Positions 17,592 to 25,022 of a stretch of 64,000 nt of DNA are shown here, one piece after another (within the stretch, counting starts at the first letter, position 1; the number at the start of each line of letters is the position of its first letter). The stretch spans positions 29,549 through 93,548 of the forward strand of contig OMWZ01000009.1 in NCBI GenBank assembly GCA_900314855.1, read 5' to 3'. Position numbers and translations under genes: made by a program. The notes beneath the pieces are model-generated. The model saw only the letters and a program-made list of their open reading frames with translations, searched no databases and was not told where the DNA came from. The stretch comes from an uncultured Selenomonadales bacterium. GTDB taxonomy: Bacteria > Bacillota > Negativicutes > Acidaminococcales > Acidaminococcaceae.

Positions 17592-18380
17592 TTAACCCAA
17601 CATGACATCCAATGCCATCATCAGGGTGAAACCGGTCGCAAAAGCCAGTGTCCCGATGTTGGAATGCTCCCCTTCGGACATTTCGGGAATCAGCTCCTCC
17701 ACCACCACATACAGCATGGCCCCCGCCGCAAAACTGAGAAAGTACGGCAGAAACGGCAGCAGATATTGGATAGCGGCAATCATGGCCACGGCGCTGACAG
17801 GTTCCACGACGCCCGACAGGACGCCGTAGACAAAAGACTTGAGCCGCCCCACTCCCTCGGCCCTCAAGGGCAGGGAAATGATGGCGCCTTCCGGAAAATT
17901 TTGAATGGCGATGCCCAAAGACAGGGACAGGGCCGCTGCCCCGGAAATCGTCGCATGTCCCGTGGCAAGGCCAGCATACACGACGCCGACAGCCATGCCT
18001 TCCGGGATATTGTGCAAGATAACGGCCAGGACCAGCTTGATTGTACGGGACAACCCAACGGCCGGGCCTTCCGTTTTGGTACTGTTCAAGTGCAAATGGG
18101 GAATGACATGATCCAGGAAGAGAAGAAAAAGGATACCAATCCAAAACCCGATGACGGCAGGCACAAAGGCCGGTTGCCCTGAGGCGGCAGCCTGATCCAG
18201 AGCCGGAATCAGGAGACTCCAGACGGACGCGGCCACCATCACCCCGGCGGCGAATCCCGTAAAGATTCGCTGTACCTGACGGTGCAGCGTGCCTCGCAGC
18301 AAAAATACGCAGGCCGCGCCGAAAGTAGTTCCCGCGAAGGGAAGAAGAATACCTTGGATTACCTCAGGGGACAGGGACAT
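17592..18380 (-). CDS. ZIP-family divalent metal transporter
   Basis: The 262-residue protein has about eight membrane segments and the two signature helices of ZIP transporters: HNIPEGMAVG (helix IV metal site) and IQNFPEGAI (helix V), with VVEELIPEM and a histidine-containing loop (DHVIPHLHLN) as further expected elements. It imports zinc, iron or manganese into the cytoplasm. It starts 22 bases after the small Cys-rich Feo peptide, in the same orientation, with AAGGTGGG before the ATG, and the only terminator lies after it. It is therefore very likely the last gene of the feo operon, which argues for a role in iron or general divalent metal uptake. Confidence 0.92.
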   Translation of the reverse strand: MSLSPEVIQGILLPFAGTTFGAACVFLLRGTLHRQVQRIFTGFAAGVMVAASVWSLLIPALDQAAASGQPAFVPAVIGFWIGILFLLFLDHVIPHLHLNSTKTEGPAVGLSRTIKLVLAVILHNIPEGMAVGVVYAGLATGHATISGAAALSLSLGIAIQNFPEGAIISLPLRAEGVGRLKSFVYGVLSGVVEPVSAVAMIAAIQYLLPFLPYFLSFAAGAMLYVVVEELIPEMSEGEHSNIGTLAFATGFTLMMALDVMLG

Positions 18381-18402
18381 CAGAAACCCACCTTTCTAAA
18401 GG

Positions 18403-18603
18403 TCAGGCATCGCTCGCCTTCTTGTCCTCCAAGGGGGTACGGCCGATGTGATAAGGGCAGCCGCCGCCCGAACAACGGCCTGCGGAACACCCGCCCGAAC
18501 AATGCGGGCAGGAACCGGTGGACAAATTCCGAAGGGCATGACGCAATGCCAGGATAAAACAAAGGATGATAGCTGCCAGAACGACAGCGGACAGGAAATT
18601 CAT
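18403..18603 (-). CDS. FeoB-associated Cys-rich membrane peptide
   Basis: The product has 66 residues, with one N-terminal membrane helix (about residues 3-23) followed by a cysteine- and glycine-rich tail (CPHCSGGCSAGRCSGGGC). This is the layout of the FeoB-associated Cys-rich membrane protein family found behind feoB in Firmicutes and possibly playing the part of FeoC. The cysteines may bind iron or an iron-sulfur cluster, but this is unproven. It lies between feoB and the ZIP gene in one operon. Confidence 0.85.
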   Translation of the reverse strand: MNFLSAVVLAAIILCFILALRHALRNLSTGSCPHCSGGCSAGRCSGGGCPYHIGRTPLEDKKASDA

Positions 18604-18669
18604 AGAAACTCCTTTCTACCCGAAGGCGTCAAATTCCTGCTTCCGTGAGAAGCAAATTCTATTTTTTAC

Positions 18670-20814
18670 TCAGTCTGCCTCCTGGAGCTGCGTCTTCCCA
18701 ATGGGAGCCTTGGGAGCCGGGCGCAGGATAAAGTACAGGGCTGCCGCCACCAGGACGATTGCCACGGTCTGCGCCACGCCGAAGGGTGCGCCATAGAAGG
18801 CCCAGCCGCCCAGGTTATAGACGACGAACGCCAGACCGTATCCGACAAGGACCTGGAAAGAGATGGCCAGCGCCGCCCACTTCCTATCCCCCATCTCGCG
18901 GGCGGTCGTTGCCATGGCAACGAGGCAAGGCGGGTCAAAGAGATTCAAAATCATATAGGTGAACGCCGTAAGGGGCGTAAACATCGCGGCGATGGCCTGG
19001 AAAGTTTCGGCTTCGCTGTCCGGGCTGGCCCCGGCCAGGATTCCCAGGGTGCCGACCGCCTGTTCTTTCGCCATAAAGGCGGAAACGACAGCGACGGCGT
19101 TCTGCCAGGAGCCCAACCCGATGGGGGCGAAAATCCAGGCAAAGGCATTGCCTGCCACCGCCAGCATGGACTCATCGACATTCTCGACCAATTCCAGGCT
19201 CGTGTTGAAGGACTGGAGAAACCAAAGGAGGACGCAGACCGAAAAGATAATCGTGCCGGCCTTGACGATAAACCCTTTAGCGCGTTCCCACATATGAAGG
19301 AGGACGCCCTTAAAGGACGGAATATGGTACGCCGGCAATTCCATGACGAAGGGCGCCGGGTCCCCGGCAAAATAATGGGTCTTTTTCAGGGCAATGCCGC
19401 CGAGGATGATAATGGCAATACCCAGAAAGTACATGGCCGGGGCAATAAACAGGGACCCGGGAAAGAAAATCGTCGTCACCATGGCAATGATTTCCGTCTT
19501 CGCGGAGCAGGGAATGAACGTGGACAGCAAGATTGTCATGCGCCGGTCGCGGGGATTTTCAATCGTACGTGCCGCCATGATGGCCGGTACGCCGCAGCCC
19601 GTGCCGATGAGGACCGGGATAAAGGATTTGCCGGACAGGCCAAATTTACGGAACACACGGTCCATAATGAAAGCGACACGAGCCATGTACCCGGAATCTT
19701 CCAGGAGGGACATGAAAAAGAAAATCAGCAGGATTTGCGGGGCGAAGCCCAGAACCGTACCGACGCCGCCGAGGATGCCGCCAACGAGGAGGCTCGTCAA
19801 CCATTCAGGAGCCGCAATGCTTTCCAGGAAACCCGTGGCCGCGTCCGAAACAATTTCCCCGAAAAACACGTCGTTCGTCCAATCGGTCATCCAGGCGCCT
19901 ACGGTAGTGACAGAAATGTAATACATGAGAAACATGAGGAGCGCGAAAATAGGAAGGGCCAGGAAGCGGTTCGTCACGATGCGGTCGATTTTGTCAGACG
20001 TGGTCAGGGCATGCTTTGGCGCCGTTTTGCGGACAAATCTCTCCACCAGCTTCGCGATGTATTCATAGCGCTGGTTGATGATAATGCTTTCCGCGTCGTC
20101 TTCCAATTCCGCTTCGCAGTCCTGGATGTGCAAGTCCAGATGCTGCAGCAATTCCGGTGGCAGCCCAAGGGAGGCCGTCGCGTCCCGGTCGCGTTCAAAG
20201 AGTTTCACGCTGTACCACCGCAGATTACGGGAATCGACACGATCCGCAATGGATTCCTCGATATGGGCCAGGCAATGCTCCACGCTGCCCGTGAAGACAT
20301 GGGGCAGTTCTTTACCCGGCTTGCGCGCCCTGGCGACCGCCACGGCCGCTTCTGCCGCTTCTTTGCAGCCTTTGCCCTGAAGGGCGCTGATTTCGCAGAC
20401 GGGACAGCCCAGCGCCGCGGACAATTTGCGGATGTCGATAACGTCTCCCTTCGCTTTCACCAAATCCATCATATTGACGGCGAGGACGACGGGGAGCCCC
20501 ACTTCAATCAGCTGTGTCGTCAGATACAGGTTGCGTTCGATGTTAGTGCCATCGATGATGTTCAGGATCACATCGGGCCTTTCCTGTACCAGATACCGGC
20601 GCGACACTTTCTCTTCCAACGTGTAGGGGGATAACGAATAAATGCCGGGTAAGTCCTGGATGATGACATCCTGGTGGCCTTTCAGGCGGCCTTCCTTCTT
20701 TTCCACCGTGACACCGGGCCAGTTGCCGACATACTGGCTGCTGCCTGTCAGCTCATTGAACAAGGTCGTTTTCCCGCAGTTCGGGTTGCCCGCCAGGGCG
20801 ATTTTCAAATCCAT
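18670..20814 (-). CDS. feoB: Ferrous iron transport protein B
   Basis: FeoB is the cytoplasmic-membrane Fe(II) transporter with an N-terminal G domain. The nucleotide motifs are complete: G1 GNPNCGKT (residues 9-16), G3 DLPGIYSL and G4 NMMD. After a helical spacer the membrane part includes the two conserved Cys-containing Gate segments (GTGCGVPAIMAARTI and FNLFDPPCLVAMATTARE-like region near the C-terminus). Length is 714 residues, as expected. Two feoA genes lie upstream in the same orientation and the Cys-rich peptide downstream. Confidence 0.97.
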   Translation of the reverse strand: MDLKIALAGNPNCGKTTLFNELTGSSQYVGNWPGVTVEKKEGRLKGHQDVIIQDLPGIYSLSPYTLEEKVSRRYLVQERPDVILNIIDGTNIERNLYLTTQLIEVGLPVVLAVNMMDLVKAKGDVIDIRKLSAALGCPVCEISALQGKGCKEAAEAAVAVARARKPGKELPHVFTGSVEHCLAHIEESIADRVDSRNLRWYSVKLFERDRDATASLGLPPELLQHLDLHIQDCEAELEDDAESIIINQRYEYIAKLVERFVRKTAPKHALTTSDKIDRIVTNRFLALPIFALLMFLMYYISVTTVGAWMTDWTNDVFFGEIVSDAATGFLESIAAPEWLTSLLVGGILGGVGTVLGFAPQILLIFFFMSLLEDSGYMARVAFIMDRVFRKFGLSGKSFIPVLIGTGCGVPAIMAARTIENPRDRRMTILLSTFIPCSAKTEIIAMVTTIFFPGSLFIAPAMYFLGIAIIILGGIALKKTHYFAGDPAPFVMELPAYHIPSFKGVLLHMWERAKGFIVKAGTIIFSVCVLLWFLQSFNTSLELVENVDESMLAVAGNAFAWIFAPIGLGSWQNAVAVVSAFMAKEQAVGTLGILAGASPDSEAETFQAIAAMFTPLTAFTYMILNLFDPPCLVAMATTAREMGDRKWAALAISFQVLVGYGLAFVVYNLGGWAFYGAPFGVAQTVAIVLVAAALYFILRPAPKAPIGKTQLQEAD

Positions 20815-20889
20815 TTTCTATCCTTTCCACATGCCGGGGAAGTACTCCCCTGAGATTTCTTGACGACGCGTCCCAAGGGAAGCGTTCCG

Positions 20890-21114
20890 TTACAGGGCTT
20901 CCACTTCGATGGTCGCCGCCTCGTTTTTCCGGACGGACAAATCGTACCCCCGCACGTTCAGTTCCATCGGGTCTCCCAGTGGCGCAATCTTCACCACTTT
21001 AATTTCCGTTCCCTTGGTAATGCCCATGTCCATAATACGGCGTTTCAGCGCGCCCATTCCATGAAGGCGCACGACCTTGCAAAGGCCGCCGATAGCAATC
21101 TCGTTCAGTGTCAT
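20890..21114 (-). CDS. feoA: FeoA-type SH3 domain protein (second copy)
   Basis: The 74-residue protein is made of one FeoA (SH3-like) domain. It starts MTLNEIAIGGLCKVVRLHG and contains the family LKRRIMDMGITKGTEIKV segment and PLGDPMELNVRGYDLSVRK. FeoA proteins bind FeoB and modulate its activity. The ATG at 21114 has AGGAAGGAG with 6-base spacing. It lies directly between the first feoA and feoB. A tandem pair of feoA genes is common in Firmicute feo operons. Confidence 0.93.
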   Translation of the reverse strand: MTLNEIAIGGLCKVVRLHGMGALKRRIMDMGITKGTEIKVVKIAPLGDPMELNVRGYDLSVRKNEAATIEVEAL

Positions 21115-21143
21115 GTTCCACTCCTTCCTGCTCCCTGCGGGAC

Positions 21144-21356
21144 TCAATACAGGATGCGGCGTGCCATCGCTTCCCCGATGCCGACGCGGCTGTCCCTCAC
21201 ATTAAGGATCATATTGCCGGCCAAATGGCTGACTACGGTGACCTTCGCATCCACGGTAAAGCCCATTTCCGCCAAATGCTGCCGCACCTGGTCATTGCCG
21301 GTGATTTTTCGGATGACGACCGTCTCGCCAACCTCCGCCATCATCAAAGGTATCAA
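21144..21356 (-). CDS. feoA: FeoA-type SH3 domain protein (first copy), TTG start
   Basis: The second small FeoA domain protein has about 70 residues and reads AEVGETVVIRKITGNDQVRQ, then HLAEMGFTVDAKVTVVS and LNVRDSRVGIGEAMARRI. No ATG has a suitable ribosome binding site. A TTG at 21356 has a near-perfect GGAGGTGAT 4 bases upstream (8 from GGAGG), so it is taken as the start; ATGs a few codons later lie too far from that site. It is the first gene of the feo operon. Confidence 0.85.
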   Translation of the reverse strand: MIPLMMAEVGETVVIRKITGNDQVRQHLAEMGFTVDAKVTVVSHLAGNMILNVRDSRVGIGEAMARRILY

Positions 21357-21406
21357 GCTTATCACCTCCCACAGGATGATTATTAGCTTGCGCTAACTAT
21401 GCCTTC

Positions 21407-21443
21407 AAAAAAAACAGGCCCACAGGGGCCTCTTCGTTGAGGC
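21407..21443 (-). promoter_or_regulatory. Leader terminator and overlapping hairpin before feoA
   Basis: Between promoter and first feoA the reverse-strand transcript can form AGGCCC-CTGT-GGGCCT followed by eight Us (21431-21407), a good intrinsic terminator. An earlier hairpin, GCCTC-6-GAGGC (21443-21428), uses the same bases as the left arm of the terminator, so the two exclude each other. This is the arrangement of a transcription attenuator. No known riboswitch or leader peptide was recognised. Confidence 0.55.
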
Positions 21444-21458
21444 GTATTTTTAAGTTAG

Positions 21459-21486
21459 TTATTACTAACCCATTTCATTTTTACAA
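21459..21486 (-). promoter_or_regulatory. Predicted feo operon promoter
   Basis: On the reverse strand TTGTAA (21486-21481), a 16-base spacer and TAATAA (21464-21459) form a moderate sigma-A promoter. Its -10 lies inside the perfect middle palindrome, consistent with repression by steric block. Confidence 0.5.
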
Positions 21487-21629
21487 TTTAGCATTGCTTT
21501 GCTGTTTTGTCAAGAGAACCGCAGAAAAAAGTTAGCTATGCGCAACCAAATCTCCTACAAAAACGCTGCCGCCAAGCGCCGGGCGCGCCGAGGACAGTCC
21601 GCCGTGCCGGCAGGGGTACGTCGGAACGC

Positions 21630-21661
21630 AAAAACCGCCGGCAGGTCTGGCCTGCCGGCGG
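21630..21661 (-). terminator. Terminator of mscL
   Basis: On the reverse strand a perfect 11-bp stem (CCGCCGGCAGG with CCTGCCGGCGG, 5-base loop) is followed by five Ts, 32 bases past the mscL stop. Confidence 0.9.
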
Positions 21662-21692
21662 TTGTCCTGGTGTGCTGGGAACGATTCTTTCC

Positions 21693-22130
21693 TCAGTCTT
21701 TCGTCAATTCGCTCGTGCAATGCGGGCAACGTGTCGCGTCATCCGGGATTTCCGTCTTGCAGAACGGGCACAGGCGCGGGGCCTTGGCCGGTGCTTTCGG
21801 CGCGATGCGGTTGATCTGCTTGATGACCAGGAAGACGGCGAAAGCCACGATCAGGAAGTCGATGATCGTGTTAATAAAGTTACCGTAAGCAATAACAGCC
21901 AGGCCGGCTTTTTTGGCTTCCGCCAGGGTGGCGACGTGCTTATCGGACAGGTTGAGGAACAGGTTGGAAAAGTCCACGTCCCCCATCAATTTGCCCAAAG
22001 GCGGCATAATGATGTCATTGACAAGGCTCGTCACGATTTTTCCGAAGGCGCCGCCGATGACAACGCCGACAGCCATGTCGACGACATTGCCCCGCATGGC
22101 GAACTCTTTGAACTCCTTCAACATACCCAT
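21693..22130 (-). CDS. mscL: Large-conductance mechanosensitive channel with C-terminal zinc ribbon
   Basis: MscL opens under membrane tension to release solutes during osmotic downshock. The N-terminal helix and first membrane segment are typical ([20 protein letters not shown], then [19 protein letters not shown]), and the second membrane helix is around residues 78-98. The C-terminus adds two CxxC pairs ([18 protein letters not shown]), a zinc-ribbon-like tail known from several Firmicute MscL proteins and absent from E. coli MscL. Total length is 145 residues. AGGAGGG precedes the ATG; a second in-frame ATG two codons later is an alternative. Confidence 0.95.
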   Translation of the reverse strand: MGMLKEFKEFAMRGNVVDMAVGVVIGGAFGKIVTSLVNDIIMPPLGKLMGDVDFSNLFLNLSDKHVATLAEAKKAGLAVIAYGNFINTIIDFLIVAFAVFLVIKQINRIAPKAPAKAPRLCPFCKTEIPDDATRCPHCTSELTKD

Positions 22131-22271
22131 TGTGTGGTTTCCCTCCTATAAGGCATACGGCACCGCCCCTTCCCTATCCCGCCCACGCGGGCAGCAGGAC
22201 GGCCCGTACTTTCTTTTAACATTAAAGCATTATCCAAAAAGACTGTCAACAGAAATCTGTTCGCCATAAGT

Positions 22272-22604
22272 TCACGTCGGGAAGACCGCCTGGACGAGAT
22301 ACATATACAAAGCCGTCCCGGCTGCCATGGACAGGAACATGCTGCGCCGCCATACGTGTAGCCCGACCGTCACGGCCAGGGCCAGGATCTCGGGGATGCC
22401 ATGACTGCCGCCGGTGAGGCTGACATGCCGCAGGCAGTACACGACCAGGAGGGCAAAGATAGCCGACGGCAGCATCCGTCCCAGGTATCGGACGTAGGCC
22501 GGCGTCTCTTTCCCCGACGGAAAGAGGAGAAAGGGGAGATAGCGTGTCCCCATGGTGGTGGCGGCGCACAGGGCAATCGTAATCAGTTGTTCTGTCAGGC
22601 TCAC
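22272..22604 (-). CDS. azlD: AzlD-type branched-chain amino acid export subunit
   Basis: The small membrane protein has 110 residues and about four hydrophobic helices. The AzlD pattern TRYLPFLLFP near the N-terminus is followed by YLGRMLPSAIFALLVVYCLRH and a C-terminal pair of helices. It pairs with AzlC to export branched-chain amino acids or analogues. The start is a GTG overlapping the azlC stop (GTGA), with GGAAGG a few bases upstream. Confidence 0.88.
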   Translation of the reverse strand: MSLTEQLITIALCAATTMGTRYLPFLLFPSGKETPAYVRYLGRMLPSAIFALLVVYCLRHVSLTGGSHGIPEILALAVTVGLHVWRRSMFLSMAAGTALYMYLVQAVFPT

Positions 22605-23359
22605 GGTCCTTCCACCTTCCTTTCTCCGGCGTAGCGGCGCAGGGGGCGGCGCAGCAAGGTCAAGGCCACGAGGATCAGGCCCAGGGACGGCAGCAGGAAA
22701 TGGTCCGGCCCCCAGACGGCTAGGCTTCCCAGACAGGCAGCCAGGCCGACGAGGGAGCTGACGTGCATCTCTTCCCGCAGCCACTGCTCGACGAAAATGA
22801 CGGCAAAGAGGGAGGTCATAATAAAGTCCAGCCCCTTCATGGGGAACTGGACCAGGGTCCCAAAGGCACTGCCCAGCGCGACGCCGGCAACCCAGTACAG
22901 GTAATTCAGGACGGATACCCACCAATAGAACCAGCCCCTGTCGATGCCGAACGGGACTTCCACCGAATAGTTGATGGCGAAAGTCTCATCACACAGGAAC
23001 TGGAGGAGAAACGGCTTTTTCCAACCCATGCCACGGTATTTTTCCAACAGGGAAATCCCATAGAAAAGATGACGGGACTGGATGACCAGCGCCAGAATCA
23101 GGACCTGGAACGGAGCGAATGGTGACAAAAGCAAGGACACCGCGACAAACTCCAGGGACCCGCCGAAGATAGCGGCTGCCATGACGGGTGCAACCCAGGG
23201 AGCCAACCCCATGCCGTGGGCGAAGACGCCGCAGCCAATGCCCAGGAATAAAAATCCCAAAAGCATCGGGATCGTATGGGGAAACGCCGTCCGGAAAGCC
23301 GCCCGCGCCACACTCTGCCCCGCAGTGGACGCGGGAGAAGGGGAAAAACGGGAATCCAT
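22601..23359 (-). CDS. azlC: AzlC-family branched-chain amino acid exporter
   Basis: The 252-residue membrane protein has the AzlC/LIV-E family features: AFRTAFPHTIPMLLGFLFLGIG at the N-terminus, the GGSLEFVAVSLL motif, then SRHLFYGISLLEKYRGMG and FLCDETFAINY. It forms the larger subunit of the AzlCD exporter. The ATG at 23359 has AGGAGAG 6 bases upstream; the frame continues upstream but without a suitable start signal. It is transcribed divergently from the first NSS transporter. Confidence 0.92.
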   Translation of the reverse strand: MDSRFSPSPASTAGQSVARAAFRTAFPHTIPMLLGFLFLGIGCGVFAHGMGLAPWVAPVMAAAIFGGSLEFVAVSLLLSPFAPFQVLILALVIQSRHLFYGISLLEKYRGMGWKKPFLLQFLCDETFAINYSVEVPFGIDRGWFYWWVSVLNYLYWVAGVALGSAFGTLVQFPMKGLDFIMTSLFAVIFVEQWLREEMHVSSLVGLAACLGSLAVWGPDHFLLPSLGLILVALTLLRRPLRRYAGERKVEGP

Positions 23360-23470
23360 GGAACACTCTCCTTCTTTTACAGTAACTATCCCTGTTTTAC
23401 GCACAGTTAAAATGGATATGTCCTCCATTGTAACTGCGGGCAGAAGGATTTGTCAAATTTGGCGGAAAAG

Positions 23471-23499
23471 TTGAAGAAAAACAGTTCGTATCGTATAAT
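23471..23499 (+). promoter_or_regulatory. Sigma-A promoter of the first NSS transporter
   Basis: TTGAAG (23471-23476), a 17-base spacer and a perfect TATAAT (23494-23499) lie about 95 bases before the ATG. Confidence 0.8.
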
Positions 23500-23594
23500 T
23501 GAAATATATTTTTACAGATAAAGCGTGAAAAAGTAAACGGCACTGGGACGGCAGGATACCAGCCGCTCCCCGCCGGCAAGGAGTTGGATTCATC

Positions 23595-24965
23595 ATGGGA
23601 AACAGCAGCTTCTCCACCCGCCTCGGATTTATCCTCGTATCGGCCGGCTGCGCCATCGGCCTGGGCAATGTATGGCGTTTCCCGTATATTACGGGCAAGT
23701 ACGGCGGGGCAACCTTTGTCCTGCTCTACCTGGTCTTTCTGGCCATCCTTGGCCTGCCCATCATGGTGGCGGAATTTGCCGTAGGCCGCGCCAGCGTGCA
23801 CAGCGCGGCAAAATCCTTCGATATCCTGGAACCGAAGGGTACCAAGTGGCATTGGTACAAATACGGAGCCATCCTGGGCAACATTATGCTGATGATGTAC
23901 TACACCACCATTTCGGGATGGATGTTCTACTACTTCTACAAGATGCTGATAGGCGGTTTCACCGGTCTGGACCCGAAACAGGTCAGCGCCATCCTGGGCG
24001 GCCTCGTGACGGATCCCGTCACCATGACAGGCTGCATGACCCTCGTCGTCTGCCTCGGCGGCGCCGTATGCTATCTGGGCGTCCAGTCCGGTGTGGAACG
24101 CATTACAAAGGCCATGATGACGGCCCTCCTGTTCCTGATGGTAGCCCTGGCCGTCAATTCCGTCCTCCTGCCAGGCAGCGAGGCCGGTCTCGCCTACTAC
24201 CTGCTGCCGGACTTCAGCCGCTTCAGCCAGTACAGCCTCAACGAGGTCATCTTCAACGCCATGGGGCAGGCCTTTTTCACTCTGAGCCTTGGCATCGGCG
24301 CCCTGGCCATCTTCGGCAGCTACATCGGCAAGGAAAAACGCCTCACGGGCGAAGCCCTGTGGATCATCGTCCTCGACACCTTCGTGGCTCTCATGGCAGG
24401 TCTCATCATTTTCCCGGCCTGCTTCAGCTACGGCATCAACCCCGGCGCCGGCCCGAACCTGCTCTTCGTGACGCTGCCCAATGTGTTCAATCATATGCCC
24501 GGCGGCCGCTTCTGGGGCAGCCTGTTCTTCCTCTTCATGATTTTCGCGTCCATGTCGACGGTCATCGCCGTCTTTGAAAACCTTATCGCCTGTTTCATGG
24601 ACCTGACGGGCCTGGATCGCAAGACCATCGTGCGCCGCGGCGCGCCGGTCATCATGCTCCTTTCCCTGCCCTGCATCCTGGGTTTCAACGTTTGGAGCGG
24701 CTTCCAGCCCTTCGGCCCTGGTTCGGGCGTCCTCGACCTGGAGGACTTCGTCGTCAGCAACAATCTCCTACCCTTGGGCAGCTTGATTTACCTCGCCTTC
24801 TGCACGTCCCGCTACGGATGGGGCTGGGACAACTTCCTTAAAGAAGCCGACACCGGCAAAGGCGTGCCCTTCCCTCAATGGATCCGCGTGTACGCCACGT
24901 ACCTTTTACCCCTTATTGTGCTCTATATCTTCGTGAACGGGTATATCGGTATTTTCGGCAAGTAA
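23595..24965 (+). CDS. Sodium-dependent NSS (SNF) family transporter, copy 1
   Basis: This is a neurotransmitter:sodium symporter family protein of 456 residues with about 11-12 membrane helices. The first helix carries the unwound substrate/Na site (GFILVSAGCAIGLGNVWRFP), followed by GGATFVLLYLVFL, YYTTISGWMFYYFYK, and the AFFTLSLGIGALAIFGSY helix 6 region. Bacterial relatives (LeuT, MhsT, Tyt1) import amino acids with sodium. AAGGAG precedes the ATG. A paralogue of identical length lies at 33.8 kb. The two appear to have been tandem neighbours before the mobile element inserted between them. Confidence 0.93.
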   Translation: MGNSSFSTRLGFILVSAGCAIGLGNVWRFPYITGKYGGATFVLLYLVFLAILGLPIMVAEFAVGRASVHSAAKSFDILEPKGTKWHWYKYGAILGNIMLMMYYTTISGWMFYYFYKMLIGGFTGLDPKQVSAILGGLVTDPVTMTGCMTLVVCLGGAVCYLGVQSGVERITKAMMTALLFLMVALAVNSVLLPGSEAGLAYYLLPDFSRFSQYSLNEVIFNAMGQAFFTLSLGIGALAIFGSYIGKEKRLTGEALWIIVLDTFVALMAGLIIFPACFSYGINPGAGPNLLFVTLPNVFNHMPGGRFWGSLFFLFMIFASMSTVIAVFENLIACFMDLTGLDRKTIVRRGAPVIMLLSLPCILGFNVWSGFQPFGPGSGVLDLEDFVVSNNLLPLGSLIYLAFCTSRYGWGWDNFLKEADTGKGVPFPQWIRVYATYLLPLIVLYIFVNGYIGIFGK

Positions 24966-24995
24966 CCGTTCGTGTCCGGGAAAGACAGCCCGGTA

Positions 24996-25019
24996 TCACA
25001 TACTTAAAGATATTGGTGT
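24996..25019. repeat. Left junction (attL) of the mobilizable element
   Basis: The left flank has an 18-base arm (24996-25013, TCACATACTTAAAGATAT) that is the inverse of the right flank arm in 17 of 18 positions. Overlapping its end is ATTGGTGT (25012-25019), which also occurs at the right junction in the same orientation. The recombinase stop codon begins 4 bases further in. This fits attL = left attB arm plus core plus element end. Confidence 0.65.
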
Positions 25020-25022
25020 CAT

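Larger units (their letters stand above)
21382..21546. promoter_or_regulatory. Three similar 6-4-6 palindromes in front of feo
   Basis: Three inverted repeats of the form RTTAGC-N4-GCTAAC are spaced 72 and 77 bases apart: ATTAGC TTGC GCTAAC (21382-21397), GTTAGT TATT ACTAAC (21454-21469, perfect) and the weaker GTTAGC TATG CGCAAC (21531-21546). The middle one overlaps the -10 of the predicted promoter. Arm sequence and layout resemble DtxR/IdeR/MntR-type sites (TTAGGTTAGCCTAACCTAA family), so an iron-dependent DtxR-like repressor is the best guess. Confidence 0.6.

Noticed and set aside
22272..22925. A 217-residue reading extending azlD upstream
   Set aside because: The first part overlaps azlC in another frame and has no membrane character; the GTG at 22604 with GTGA overlap explains azlD fully.
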